This document shows positions 1-8,520 of a stretch of DNA of 21,935 nucleotides, piece by piece; position 1 is the first letter of the stretch, and every line of letters starts with the position of its first letter. The position numbers and the translations under genes are program-made. Source of the DNA: an uncultured Eggerthellaceae bacterium (GTDB lineage Bacteria; Actinomycetota; Coriobacteriia; Coriobacteriales; Eggerthellaceae); contig CANOHY010000030.1 in assembly GCA_947565915.1 (NCBI GenBank), positions 1-21,935 of the forward strand. Reading direction: 5' to 3'. Below the pieces are notes generated by a model. The model was given only the letters and a program-made list of their open reading frames with translations, did no database searches and was not told the DNA's origin.

Positions 1-102
1 TTACCATTCCTAAGCCCCAAAATCAAGCTCTGACCGGGGAACACTCAAGCGTATTTGAAAATGCATATAGTATATAGCGGATTGTGATTCCGAACCCAAA
101 TG

Positions 103-906
103 CTATTGCAAACTATAGGGTTGCGCGCGCTCGGCTAGCATATTGCGTGCTGCCTCCCAACCAGGCAAGATGCGCTTCAAGTGAGTTTCGCACTCCTCTG
201 GCGAGATGGTGGCAAGCTTCTCAAGCTCGCGCCAAAGCACCCACACCAGGCAATCGGGCGGGTATGGGATGAGGTCGGTGGAGAGCCAAAGCGCGCCAGC
301 CTCATTCGACGACCAGCGCCCGCGCATCGCGCGCATGCGAATGGTCGGCACGCTTTCGCCTGGGGCCAGCACCGCCATGAAATCCTTTGTCATGCCCTCG
401 GCATTGCGAAGCAGCAAGGGCTCGGCATAGCCATCGAAAGCCTTCTTGCCCTCGTCGTAGTTGCCCGGGTGCACGACATACAGCGTAATGAGGCTCACTG
501 CTGGGTCGATCGAGTACTTGTAGGTGGTGGTGCCGCGTGCGCCCGACTTCAGTTTCATGCGCTTTTCGGCCAAAGGGTACACGCGCAGCTGAAACGGACG
601 CCCAAGTGCATAGGCCACATCACCCGTTTGATAGCGGCATTTGATAGAAGAGGACTTCTCGTAGCGCTTCAGCATGTCGCGCCGAAGCTCCTTGATCTGC
701 TCCAAGTGGCTTGCGAAGAAATCAACGATAACCTGCGGCTCGGTATCGTAGGGAGCCATGACGTAAGGCTCGGCTTTGGGCGGCTTTAGCGCTACGAACA
801 AATCGGGCATGCCCGCGCGCACGATGGGAATGGTGAGGCCTTCCCATTCGAGCGATTCCTGCTGGGCTTGCGCACCCGCCCTCGCGTCGTCTTCGTCTTC
901 AGCCAC
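103..906 (-). CDS. YgjP-like (M48-type fold) protein with degenerate zinc site
   Basis: A 267-residue protein that reads like the YgjP/DUF45 metal-dependent hydrolase family. Residues 95-110 (GDVAYALGRPFQLRVYP) resemble the family's N-terminal 'G..y.L.v' segment. Residues 188-252 follow the order of its catalytic domain: basic 'IRMRAMRGRWSS', then 'LWLSTDLIPYPPDCL', then the helix normally carrying HExxH, then 'LPGWEAARNML'. In this copy the HExxH positions read R226-E-L-E-K230, the usual 'RWGSC' is 'RWSSN', and the later His before 'SP' is Ile. All three zinc ligands therefore seem lost while the frame stays open, so a non-enzymatic role is inferred. The start is GTG, with a GGGG-type ribosome site about seven bases upstream. 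It lies 42 bases after the PhnP-like gene and is probably the last gene of the EF-G2 operon. The family call rests on pattern memory only. Confidence 0.7.
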   Translation of the reverse strand: MAEDEDDARAGAQAQQESLEWEGLTIPIVRAGMPDLFVALKPPKAEPYVMAPYDTEPQVIVDFFASHLEQIKELRRDMLKRYEKSSSIKCRYQTGDVAYALGRPFQLRVYPLAEKRMKLKSGARGTTTYKYSIDPAVSLITLYVVHPGNYDEGKKAFDGYAEPLLLRNAEGMTKDFMAVLAPGESVPTIRMRAMRGRWSSNEAGALWLSTDLIPYPPDCLVWVLWRELEKLATISPEECETHLKRILPGWEAARNMLAERAQPYSLQ

Positions 907-948
907 AATATGCCCCGCTTCTGAGCCCCAAATCCTTGCCGATGCACA

Positions 949-1737
949 TCATATCTCGAAGGATAGGCCATCGGAGGCCGCCTGCACGCGGCCTCCGTAT
1001 TGCGACAAGTAATCGTTGAGTTCAACAAGCGTGATGGGCTCGGCATAATGCATGCACAGATGCGTGAGGTAGATCTTCTTCGCATCGAGGGCAAGTCCCT
1101 GCTCGATGCACTCCTGCACGCTGTTGTGGCTCTCGGGATAGCCGTTGTGCTTCCAGTAGGTGGCATCGAGTGCCAGCACGTCCACGCCATGGATGCGCTC
1201 TGCTGTTTCCGCTGGCAGCTTGCCGGTGTCCGACGCATAGAACAGGCGCGTTTGCGGCGTCTCGATCAGGTAGCCATAAGTGCCTGGCGCATGGGTTACC
1301 GGCAGCGCCGTGTAGCGCACGCCATCGAGCTCGAACGAGTCGCCCGGATTCACCTCATGGGGCTCAACCGCATACATCATGTAGTTGAACTCGCGTCCGA
1401 TGCTCGCGAGCGTATAGGGCGAAGCATGCACGGGAATCAGCTGCTTGGTTCGCAGCTGCATCATGTACTCCAGCTCGCCGAAACCGCCCACGTGGTCGTA
1501 GTGCCAATGCGTGAGCACCACATCCGCCACCTCGCGCACTCCTTCGCGGTTGAGGTAGGAGCGCAGGTCGGGCGGGCAGTCGATGAGCGTGCGCGACTCG
1601 CCGCTCACCATGGCGCCGCAATCGCCGCGCGCTGCTTGCGGGTTGGCTCGCGCTTCCTCGCAAGCCGGGCAATCGCAGAAGAATGCCGGCACGCCGCAGC
1701 CTGCCCCCGTTCCCAAGAATGTGAAGGTATGCGTCAT
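949..1737 (-). CDS. PhnP-like metallo-beta-lactamase-fold hydrolase
   Basis: A 262-residue cytoplasmic MBL-fold hydrolase, close to the usual length for PhnP-type phosphodiesterases. The metal motif HxHxDH is T76-HWHYDH-V83 (H77, H79, D81, H82). Further ligands are likely H149 (PVTHAPGTYGYLIET), D170 (FYASDTGKLP) and H226 (IYLTHL). The N-terminal CDCPACEEAR segment (C21, C23, C26) matches the Cys-rich loop that binds a structural zinc in PhnP. PhnP cleaves cyclic phosphodiesters in phosphonate breakdown, but no phn gene is near, so the substrate here is unknown. The gene starts 12 bases after the EF-G2-like stop, which implies co-transcription. The ribosome site is weak (AAGG), which fits coupling to the upstream gene. 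Confidence 0.85.
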   Translation of the reverse strand: MTHTFTFLGTGAGCGVPAFFCDCPACEEARANPQAARGDCGAMVSGESRTLIDCPPDLRSYLNREGVREVADVVLTHWHYDHVGGFGELEYMMQLRTKQLIPVHASPYTLASIGREFNYMMYAVEPHEVNPGDSFELDGVRYTALPVTHAPGTYGYLIETPQTRLFYASDTGKLPAETAERIHGVDVLALDATYWKHNGYPESHNSVQECIEQGLALDAKKIYLTHLCMHYAEPITLVELNDYLSQYGGRVQAASDGLSFEI

Positions 1738-1749
1738 GTGCCAGCCTTG

Positions 1750-3819
1750 CTAGTTCCCCGCTGCGCGTGCAGCCTGATACTCGTCGATCAGCTTCTTCTG
1801 CACGTCTCCGGGGGCCTGCTCGTAGCCATTCATCTCTATCTCGTAAGTTCCCTGTCCGCGCGTCATAGAGCGCAGATCGCGCGTGTAGTTAACCACCTCG
1901 GCGTAGGGCGCGCGCATCAGAATGACGGTCTCTCCCGCATCGCCCGCCTCCGAGCCGATGATGCGGCCGCGCCGCGTGGCGATATCCCCCATCACCGCGC
2001 CAGCGTATTCGTCAGTGACCGACACGCGCAGATCGGCCATGGGCTCCAAGATCACCGGGTCGGCCTGCTCGGCCGCTGCGCGAAAGCCGATGCGCGCAGC
2101 CGTCTTGAAGGCCATTTCGTTGGAGTCGACCGGGTGATACGACCCGTCATACACCGTGCATTTCACGTCCACTACCGGGTAGCCTGCCAGATACCCCTCG
2201 GCCATGGTCTCCTGCACGCCCTTGTCCACGGCGGGCACCAGGCCACCTGGGATGGCACCGCCTTTGATCTCGTCAACGAACTCGTAGCCCGCACCTGGGT
2301 TAGGCTCCAGCCGCAGCCAGCAATCGCCGAACTGGCCCGAACCGCCCGTTTGCTTCTTGTGGCGCCCCTGAGCCTCGGCCTTCTTGCGAATGGTCTCGCG
2401 ATACGGGATGCGCACCGGCACCAGCACGGCCTCTACGCCGGTGGATTCCTTCAGCCGCTGCAGAAGCGTGTTCACTTGCTCGTCGCCCATGGCGTTGATC
2501 ACCGTTTGACGCGTTTCGTCGTCGCGGCGAATGGTGATAGTGGGGTCGGTCTCGGCGCTCTTGGAAAGGAACGTGCCCAGCTTGTCCTCTTCCTTCTTGT
2601 TGGCTGCCTCGATTGCCACCGGGTAAAGCGGAACGGGAAGCGGCATGGGAGCAAGCTCGATGTCGCCCTTGGCCGAAAGCGTATCGCCTGGACGCACCTC
2701 GTCGAGCTTGGGAATCACCACGATGTCGCCCGCCTTGGCCGACTTCACCTCGGTGGATTCCTTGCCCATCATCACCAGCACCTTGCCGATGCGGTCCTTC
2801 TTGCCTGTGCGCGCATCGGTTAGGTCCATGCCAGGCTCTATCACACCCGTGAGTACCTTCACGTAGGAAAGCCTGCCCACGAAGGCATCAGATGACGACT
2901 TGAACACGAAGCAGCTGGGCTCGCCGTTCTCGTCGATCTTCAGCTTCTCGCCGTTTGTCAGCACGTAAGCCGCATGCTCGCGCGGATGCGGGAAGAACGT
3001 CACGATGTCGTCCATGAGCGTCTTGATGCCCTGCTTGATGATGGTGGAGCCCACATAGATGGGCACGAATATGCGCTGGTTGATGGCATCGTGAATGCAT
3101 TTCTCAAGCTCGTCTTGGGAAATCTCTTCACCTTCGAGGTACTTCTCCATGATCTCGTCATTGGCCTCGGCCACCGCATCGATCAAGCGCTCGCGCGCGC
3201 CCTGGGCCACTTCGAGCATCTCGCCCGTCATGTCCTCCACAACCTCCACGTCGGGGTCGCTTTGGAAATAGCGCGCCTTCATGCGCACCACGTCGATCAC
3301 GCCCTTGAAGTCCTCCGCCATGCCAATGGGCAAGGTAACCGGCGCCAAGCGCTTGCCGAAGCGCGCCTGCAGCAGCGCCACGGCCGTGTTGAAGTCGGCG
3401 CTCTCGCGGTCGATGTGGTTGATGAACACCGAGCGCGAGATGTTCATCTTCTCGGCTTCCTTCCATAGGCGCGTGGTCATCACCTGAGGGCCATCCACGG
3501 CATCTACCACGAACATGGCCATCTCGGCGGCGAACATGGTGGCAATGGTGTCGCCGATGAAGTCGGGGTGCCCTGAGGTGTCCAACAGGTTGATCTTGTA
3601 GTCGCCATAGGGAATGGGCGCGATGGAAGTGGAAATGGTGAACTTGCGGCGAATCTCCTCGGAATCGTAGTCCAGATAGGATTTCCCGTCATGCGTTGTT
3701 CCCATGCGCGGGGTTTTGCCGCTCACGAAGAGCATGGCCTCGGCAAGTGATGTCTTGCCAGCTCCGTCCTGTCCTACAAGCGCGATGTTCCTAACATGCT
3801 CGGGAGTGGGTGCAGCCAT
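1750..3819 (-). CDS. EF-G2-like translational GTPase
   Basis: A 689-residue protein of the elongation factor G superfamily. Seen: G1 GQDGAGKTS (16-24), a switch I region ending KFTIST (about 59-64), G3 DTSGHPDF (80-87) keeping the catalytic His84, and G4 NHID (134-137) where NKxD is usual. Domain II, the domain IV segment GRHKKQTGGSGQFGD and the domain V end GAVMGDIATRRGRIIG are all present, so it is full length. The G1 sequence differs from canonical EF-G (AHIDAGKTT) and matches the EF-G-like/EF-G2 group, whose members are not the main translocase. An upstream in-frame start at 3972 is rejected: ATG 3819 has GGTGAG five bases before it, and the extra 51 codons translate a hairpin-filled leader. 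First gene of a likely operon with the hydrolase and YgjP-like genes. Confidence 0.88.
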   Translation of the reverse strand: MAAPTPEHVRNIALVGQDGAGKTSLAEAMLFVSGKTPRMGTTHDGKSYLDYDSEEIRRKFTISTSIAPIPYGDYKINLLDTSGHPDFIGDTIATMFAAEMAMFVVDAVDGPQVMTTRLWKEAEKMNISRSVFINHIDRESADFNTAVALLQARFGKRLAPVTLPIGMAEDFKGVIDVVRMKARYFQSDPDVEVVEDMTGEMLEVAQGARERLIDAVAEANDEIMEKYLEGEEISQDELEKCIHDAINQRIFVPIYVGSTIIKQGIKTLMDDIVTFFPHPREHAAYVLTNGEKLKIDENGEPSCFVFKSSSDAFVGRLSYVKVLTGVIEPGMDLTDARTGKKDRIGKVLVMMGKESTEVKSAKAGDIVVIPKLDEVRPGDTLSAKGDIELAPMPLPVPLYPVAIEAANKKEEDKLGTFLSKSAETDPTITIRRDDETRQTVINAMGDEQVNTLLQRLKESTGVEAVLVPVRIPYRETIRKKAEAQGRHKKQTGGSGQFGDCWLRLEPNPGAGYEFVDEIKGGAIPGGLVPAVDKGVQETMAEGYLAGYPVVDVKCTVYDGSYHPVDSNEMAFKTAARIGFRAAAEQADPVILEPMADLRVSVTDEYAGAVMGDIATRRGRIIGSEAGDAGETVILMRAPYAEVVNYTRDLRSMTRGQGTYEIEMNGYEQAPGDVQKKLIDEYQAARAAGN

Positions 3820-3903
3820 AGTCTCACCATCTTCCAGACGAGGGCGGAAGGCCCGCTTGATAGATGATTTCAGTTTAGCGGATTTCACCCTTCGCACAGA
3901 GCA

Positions 3904-4028
3904 CGCGAGTGAATTCGCGCCTGCCCTCGATGCTGCTTCGTCAAGCGTCGAGGGAAGGGCCTCCGTTTTCACTCCTCGGTCGCTTCGCTTCCTGCGGGGG
4001 TTGAAAACTACGACCCTTCCCTCGACGC
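3904..4028 (-). promoter_or_regulatory. Structured leader with competing hairpins before the EF-G2-like gene
   Basis: The 238-bp gap between the ABC gene and the EF-G2-like start holds three related segments, read on the minus strand. Segment 1 (4028-4014, GCGTCGAGGGAAGGG) is an exact complement of segment 2 (3959-3945). Segment 2 can instead pair with segment 3 (3934-3924, AGCATCGAGGG) to form an 11-bp stem with one G-U pair and a nine-base loop. A small stem 3904-3908/3915-3919 follows. GTTTTCA/TGAAAAC inside the first loop would extend the first fold. The two large folds exclude each other, as in attenuators. No U-tract follows either stem, so the role is inferred; it could also be a decayed repeat. 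Confidence 0.4.
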
Positions 4029-4057
4029 GTGCCTGGCAATACGATCAGGCGCCAACC

Positions 4058-5848
4058 CTAGTCCAGATAGGCGCCCGTTTGGCGCAGCCACAAGCTCTCG
4101 TACACTCCCCCAGCGTTGATGAGCTCGTCGTGCGTGCCATCTTCCACGATTCGCCCATCTTGGATCACCACGATGCGGTCGAGCGAAGCCACGGTTGAGA
4201 GCCTATGCGCCACCACGATGCTCGTGCGCCCTTGCATCAGCCGCCCAAGAGCTTCCTGCACCAAGTGCTCGCTTTCGCTGTCGAGCGCGCTTGTGGCCTC
4301 GTCGAGCACCAAGATGGGGCAATCGGCCAAAAGCGCACGCGCAATCACCACGCGCTGGCGCTGACCCCCTGAGAGCTTCACGCCACGCTCGCCCGTGATG
4401 GTTTGGAAGCCCTGCGGCAACCGCTCGATGAACTCGAGTGCGTTGGCCTGCACGGCTGCTTCGCAAATCTCCTCGTCGGTTGCATCCGGCTTCCCGTAGG
4501 CGATGTTCTCGGCCACCGTGCGATGGAACAGCACCGATTCCTGCGGCACGTAGGCAATCTGGCGCCGCAGCGACTGCTGAGTGCACAGGCTTATGTCCTG
4601 ACCATCCACCAAGATGCGTCCACCTTGTATGTCGGAGAGGCGCAGCAGCAGCTTGGTGAGCGTGGTTTTGCCAGCTCCGCTCACGCCCACCAACCCCACG
4701 CGCTGACCAGCAGGTATGTGCAAGTTGAAATCGTCGAACACCTGCGTTACCGCGTTGCCGTCGGTGTAGTGGAAGCTGATGTTCTCGAAGTCGATGTTGC
4801 CATGCTCTACGTGCAACTGCGAGGCGCCGGGCACATCGTCCACCAGGCGCGGCTCGTCGAGCACTTGGGTCATGCCGCTTGCGTCTCCGAACGCGCGATT
4901 GAGCCTCTGCAGGCTGCGGCTGATGAAGTTGAACTGGTTGGTGACCGAATAGGTGTAGGTGAACATGAGGATGAGCGTGCCCGGCGTTATGCCGAACCAC
5001 GGGTTGCCGCCTGCGATGAACACGCTCACGATGCTCATGATGACAACCGCCACCGCCGAGGTGATGATGCCACGCGTCAAGCTTGCCCTCATGCGCGTGC
5101 TCTCACGCCGCACCACCTCATGGTTGGCCGCATCGAAAAGCCCGCGCTCGTAATCCTCGCGCCCGTACGTCTTCACTGCCAAGATGTTCGCAACGCTATC
5201 GGCCAGCTCGCCCGATAGCTGGTTTTGGGCACCCGCCGCCTTCTCGTTGAGGTTCAGGATGCGCCTATACATCCAATAGCTCAGGCCCCCGTAGGCAAGC
5301 AGCAGTGCCATGAGCACCACCACGTAGATGGGCACCACCGGCACCAGCACCACGCAAATGGACGCCACGGACACGATGATGGGAAGTATGGGGAAGTTGA
5401 GCGTCTCGAGCAGGTCGTTGTAGGCCGACATGAACTTGGTGGTCTGCGATACCAGCGTGCCGCCGAACCGGTTGGAGTGGAAGCTCATCGATTGGTTGCA
5501 AAGCGCATCGAAGCATTGGGTGGCAAGGTCGTAGGAAGCGCGAATCTGCAGCTTCCACAGCGTGTAGTCCTGCAGGCGGCTGCAAGCCTGCCCCACCACG
5601 TTCACCATTATGAGCGCGAAGATGTAGGGCCCGAACACCTGGAACACCTGATTGGCTGCCACGGGGCTTTCGGCGATGCGGTCGACTATCAGGCTCATGA
5701 TGAAGGGGTTGGCATACGACAGCAGCACGCTGAAGCCCACCGTGGAGCACACCATGGCCACGAATAGGCCGCCATGACGCTTCGTAACCTCCCAGTAGTA
5801 GTGGAGGCTGCGCCTGGTGAGCGGATTCGAACCGAAGCTCTTCGCCAT
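4058..5848 (-). CDS. ABC exporter, fused permease and ATPase
   Basis: A 596-residue type IV ABC half-transporter with an N-terminal membrane domain (about six helices, residues 25-310) and a C-terminal nucleotide-binding domain. Seen in the latter: Walker A GVSGAGKTT (388-396), Q-loop in YVPQESVL, signature LSGGQ (492-496), Walker B ILVLDE (512-517) and H-loop His548 (VVAHRLSTV). All key residues are intact, so it could work as a homodimer; no partner half-transporter is adjacent. The family exports lipids, peptides or drugs and the cargo cannot be read from sequence. The start at 5848 is preferred (AAAGG six bases upstream) over an in-frame start at 5929, because that extension would translate the terminator hairpin at 5887-5917. 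It stands alone, between a terminator and the EF-G2 leader. Confidence 0.88.
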   Translation of the reverse strand: MAKSFGSNPLTRRSLHYYWEVTKRHGGLFVAMVCSTVGFSVLLSYANPFIMSLIVDRIAESPVAANQVFQVFGPYIFALIMVNVVGQACSRLQDYTLWKLQIRASYDLATQCFDALCNQSMSFHSNRFGGTLVSQTTKFMSAYNDLLETLNFPILPIIVSVASICVVLVPVVPIYVVVLMALLLAYGGLSYWMYRRILNLNEKAAGAQNQLSGELADSVANILAVKTYGREDYERGLFDAANHEVVRRESTRMRASLTRGIITSAVAVVIMSIVSVFIAGGNPWFGITPGTLILMFTYTYSVTNQFNFISRSLQRLNRAFGDASGMTQVLDEPRLVDDVPGASQLHVEHGNIDFENISFHYTDGNAVTQVFDDFNLHIPAGQRVGLVGVSGAGKTTLTKLLLRLSDIQGGRILVDGQDISLCTQQSLRRQIAYVPQESVLFHRTVAENIAYGKPDATDEEICEAAVQANALEFIERLPQGFQTITGERGVKLSGGQRQRVVIARALLADCPILVLDEATSALDSESEHLVQEALGRLMQGRTSIVVAHRLSTVASLDRIVVIQDGRIVEDGTHDELINAGGVYESLWLRQTGAYLD

Positions 5849-5879
5849 GCCGCGCCTTTGCCCTTCCCTCGCATCTTTG

Positions 5880-5917
5880 AACGAAAATGCCTGGCACTCT
5901 ATGGTAGTGCCAGGCAT
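5880..5917 (-). terminator. Rho-independent terminator after the MTA/SAH deaminase gene
   Basis: A perfect inverted repeat with 12-bp arms (5887-5898 and 5906-5917; ATGCCTGGCACT on the plus strand) and a 7-base loop. On the minus strand it is followed by TTTTCGTT. It lies 54 bases beyond the deaminase stop and 32 bases before the ABC exporter start. Confidence 0.8.
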
Positions 5918-5970
5918 CGATGTTGCCAATTCCCTTCCCGCAGAGCCTTATGTGGCAATGGCCCAAAAGC

Positions 5971-7266
5971 CTACAGCTCGCTTTGGATGCGCGCCGTGCG
6001 CGCGGCGACCTCTGCCTTGGAGCGCTCGACATCGATGGTGGGCCATTCGCCTTCGCGATAAACCACCTCGCCATCGCAGAGCGTGAGCACCACATCGGAT
6101 CCCTGGCCAGCATACACAACGTTGGTCAGCAGGTCGTTCTCGGGGCACCACTGCGGTCCCTCCACGTCCAGCACGCAGAGGTCGGCCTTGAAGCCCTCCT
6201 TCAGCAGGCCACAGTCGTCGCGCCCCTGCGAAAGTGCGCCGGTGCGCGTGGCCGCCCGCACCACCTGCTTAGGCGTGAGTACGGTTGGGTCAAGCTCGTA
6301 TCCCTTGTAGATGAGCGCCATCAGATACAGGTCCTTGAACATGTTGTGGTTGTTGTTCGAGGCCATGCCGTCGGTGCCCAAGCACACGGGAACACCAGCT
6401 TCGAGCATCTTGTGAATGGGCGCGAAACCGCTTGCCAGCTTCATGTTCGACGCAGGGTTGTTGGCAACGAACACCTGCTTCTCGGCCAGGATGGCGATGT
6501 CCTCCTCGCTCACCCACACGCAATGCGCAGCAGTGCAGGGCACATCGAATACCCCGATGCTCGCGAAGTACTGAATGGGCGAGAGCCCGTCGTGACGCTG
6601 ACGGCACTCCTCCACCTCATTTTTGGTCTCCGAAGCATGCACGTGAAGCCTCAGACCCTTCTCCTTCACGATGTCCACGATGTCGCGGCACACCTGCTCA
6701 TTGGAGGTGTACTCGGCATGGATGTTGTAATCCATGCGAAGTCGCCCGTTCGCGGCCCCATTGTAATCGTGCACATAGCGCTCGTTTTGAGCTGCGATGG
6801 GGTATTCGCTATAGGGCTTGGGCTCGAACGCCAGCAACCCCTCGCAAAGGTTCGCCTTCATGCCCGCTTCGTCCACCGACTTAGCTCGCTCGGGAGTTGC
6901 ATAGTACATGTCCGACATGCTCACCACACCGAAACGCGCCATCTCGGCAAGCGCCAGATTGCAGCCCCAATAGTTGTCTTCGGGCGTCATCTTGCCCTCG
7001 AATGGCCAGCATTTCTGCTCGAGCCAAGCTTGCAGGGGCAAGTTCTCGGCGTACCCGCGAAGAAGCGTCATGGGCGCATGGCTATGCGCGTTGTATAGTG
7101 CTGGCATCAATAGCTTGCCGCGCCCGTCGAACACCTCGCCATAATCCTGCGCATTTTGGGGCGCTTCATCGCCAATATAGTCAATCTTCTCGCCTTTGAC
7201 CCCTACCCACTTATGAGCTTGCGTGTCGAAGCGCTCATCGACGATAGCTATGTCCTCGAACAGCAT
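5971..7266 (-). CDS. mtaD: 5'-methylthioadenosine/S-adenosylhomocysteine deaminase (amidohydrolase)
   Basis: A 431-residue metal-dependent amidohydrolase that likely converts SAH or MTA to the inosyl form, recycling by-products of methylation and polyamine synthesis. Metal and catalytic motifs: NAHSHAPMTLLRG (H61, H63), HVHASET (H210, E213), AAHCVWV (H248), NPASNMKLASG, and GTDGMASNNN (D299), the last matching the MtaD hallmark GTDG.ASNNN. Related enzymes include atrazine/N-ethylammeline chlorohydrolases, so another amino-heterocycle substrate is possible. Start 7266 has a strong GGGGAG five bases upstream; in-frame ATGs further upstream (7290, 7350) lack this. Monocistronic: divergent from the Mrp gene and closed by the hairpin at 5880-5917. 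Confidence 0.85.
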   Translation of the reverse strand: MLFEDIAIVDERFDTQAHKWVGVKGEKIDYIGDEAPQNAQDYGEVFDGRGKLLMPALYNAHSHAPMTLLRGYAENLPLQAWLEQKCWPFEGKMTPEDNYWGCNLALAEMARFGVVSMSDMYYATPERAKSVDEAGMKANLCEGLLAFEPKPYSEYPIAAQNERYVHDYNGAANGRLRMDYNIHAEYTSNEQVCRDIVDIVKEKGLRLHVHASETKNEVEECRQRHDGLSPIQYFASIGVFDVPCTAAHCVWVSEEDIAILAEKQVFVANNPASNMKLASGFAPIHKMLEAGVPVCLGTDGMASNNNHNMFKDLYLMALIYKGYELDPTVLTPKQVVRAATRTGALSQGRDDCGLLKEGFKADLCVLDVEGPQWCPENDLLTNVVYAGQGSDVVLTLCDGEVVYREGEWPTIDVERSKAEVAARTARIQSEL

Positions 7267-7352
7267 CTTTGCTCCCCTCTTCCGCTCCATAGGCTGATCG
7301 CCTTCGATTCTAACCAGTGTTGCCGCAAATTCACGGAGAACACGAAACAATG

Positions 7353-7358
7353 ATTATA
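7353..7358 (-). promoter_or_regulatory. Candidate -10 box for the deaminase gene
   Basis: The minus strand reads TATAAT, an exact consensus -10 box, 86 bases upstream of the deaminase start. No good -35 box stands 16-18 bases further up, so this rests on the single hexamer. Confidence 0.35.
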
Positions 7359-7424
7359 GGACTAGGTCGAATAGTACACGTGGCTCAATCGTATCCAAGC
7401 GGTCGAATTCCTTGCGAAAGCGTG

Positions 7425-7433
7425 TGCTATGAT
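7425..7433 (+). promoter_or_regulatory. Candidate extended -10 promoter for the Mrp/NBP35 gene
   Basis: TGCTATGAT combines the extended TGn motif with a five-of-six -10 box, 41 bases before the start codon. A clear -35 box is missing, which extended -10 promoters tolerate. Confidence 0.4.
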
Positions 7434-7474
7434 GTGCGACGATTCATAACAGGCTTTGAGAGAGCGAGGGAATT

Positions 7475-8314
7475 ATGGCGGAAGAAAGCACTTCGTGCAG
7501 CGGTTCGTGCGGAAGCTGCAGCGAGTCTGGGTGCGCAGATCGCACCGAGGCTCCGCAGCCGAAGGGTCGCAAGAACATCAAGCACATGATTGGCGTGGTA
7601 TCGGGCAAAGGCGGCGTGGGCAAGTCGCTGGTCACCAGCTTGCTAGCTAGCCAGATGGCCGCGCGCGGCTACAAGGTGGGCATCCTGGATGCCGACATCA
7701 CGGGCCCCTCCATCCCGAAATCCTTTGGTGTGAAGGCCGGCATCACCGGCGACGAGGATGGCATCAACCCGGCCGAGACGCCCAATGGCATCAAGATCAT
7801 GTCGTTGAACCTCATGGTGCCGCAAGAGGACACCCCGGTAGCTTGGCGCGGTCCGGTTATCTCGGGCATCCTGTCGCAATTCTGGGATCAGACCAACTGG
7901 GAAGACATCGACTACATGTTCGTGGACATGCCTCCGGGAACCTCTGACGTGTTCCTCACCGTGCTGCAGACGTTCCCCTTGGATGGAATCGTAACCGTGT
8001 CGGCGCCCCAAGAGCTGGTTGCCATGATCGTGGGCAAAGCCGTGAACCTTGCTGCCGACCTCGAGGTGCCGGTGCTGGGCCTAGTCGAGAACATGGCGTA
8101 CTTCAAATGCGACGAATGCGGCAAGGAGCATTTCATCTTCGGCGAGCCCCAGGGCGCTGCGGTGGCCGAGCGCTACAAGATCCCGGCCGTGGCCACGCTG
8201 CCGCTCGACCCTGCCGCGGCCAGCATCGTGGACGAGGGACGCGTGTACGAATACGAGACGAACGGGGCGCTTGATTGCATAATCGACAAGATCATCGAGA
8301 GCGCCAGCAAGTAG
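7475..8314 (+). CDS. Mrp/NBP35-family iron-sulfur carrier ATPase
   Basis: A 279-residue cytoplasmic P-loop ATPase of the Mrp/NBP35/ApbC family, which binds [4Fe-4S] clusters and passes them to target enzymes. Seen: deviant Walker A GKGGVGKS (residues 44-51), switch I LDADITGPSIP, Walker B FVDMPPGTSD, and the C-terminal CxxC (KCDECG) that bridges a cluster between two subunits. The N-terminus has an added Cys cluster (C8, C12, C15, C20) like the cluster-binding tail of eukaryotic Nbp35, though with different spacing. The start has GAGGG four bases upstream. It is monocistronic with a strong terminator at 8351. A role in maturing the many Fe-S enzymes of an anaerobe is inferred. Confidence 0.9.
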   Translation: MAEESTSCSGSCGSCSESGCADRTEAPQPKGRKNIKHMIGVVSGKGGVGKSLVTSLLASQMAARGYKVGILDADITGPSIPKSFGVKAGITGDEDGINPAETPNGIKIMSLNLMVPQEDTPVAWRGPVISGILSQFWDQTNWEDIDYMFVDMPPGTSDVFLTVLQTFPLDGIVTVSAPQELVAMIVGKAVNLAADLEVPVLGLVENMAYFKCDECGKEHFIFGEPQGAAVAERYKIPAVATLPLDPAAASIVDEGRVYEYETNGALDCIIDKIIESASK

Positions 8315-8350
8315 TCACGCTGGCGCTGGATTGCACGATGCAAGGACATG

Positions 8351-8382
8351 CGGGGTTGCGCTTTGCGCAGCCCCGTTTCTTT
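8351..8382 (+). terminator. Rho-independent terminator after the Mrp/NBP35 gene
   Basis: An 11-bp stem (8351-8361 with 8365-8375, CGGGGTTGCGC, one G-U pair), a TTT loop, and the tract TTTCTTT. It begins 37 bases after the stop codon. Confidence 0.88.
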
Positions 8383-8520
8383 ACGGTTGCACCGACAAGC
8401 TTCCCCTTCGACGAAATCATAGGTTAGTTGCTCCGAAAGCTTTCGATTGTCAAGGACAAACGGCATCGCACCTTGGTATCATGTAGGCAGGGTCTAAGCC
8501 AGCGTCTAAAGGAGGATGCG

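Noticed and set aside
1000..2823. A 607-codon open frame on the plus strand
   Set aside because: It lies antisense to the PhnP-like and EF-G2-like genes, is rich in His/Arg/Leu as expected from the complement of GC-rich code, and shows no domain.
3945..4028. Terminal inverted repeats of an insertion sequence
   Set aside because: The arms are only 54 bases apart, enclose no gene and have no flanking target duplication.
4036..5917. ABC exporter gene as a mobile cassette flanked by TGCCAGGCA
   Set aside because: The shared 9-bp motif on each side is short and part of different local structures; there is no transposase, and gene composition resembles its neighbours.
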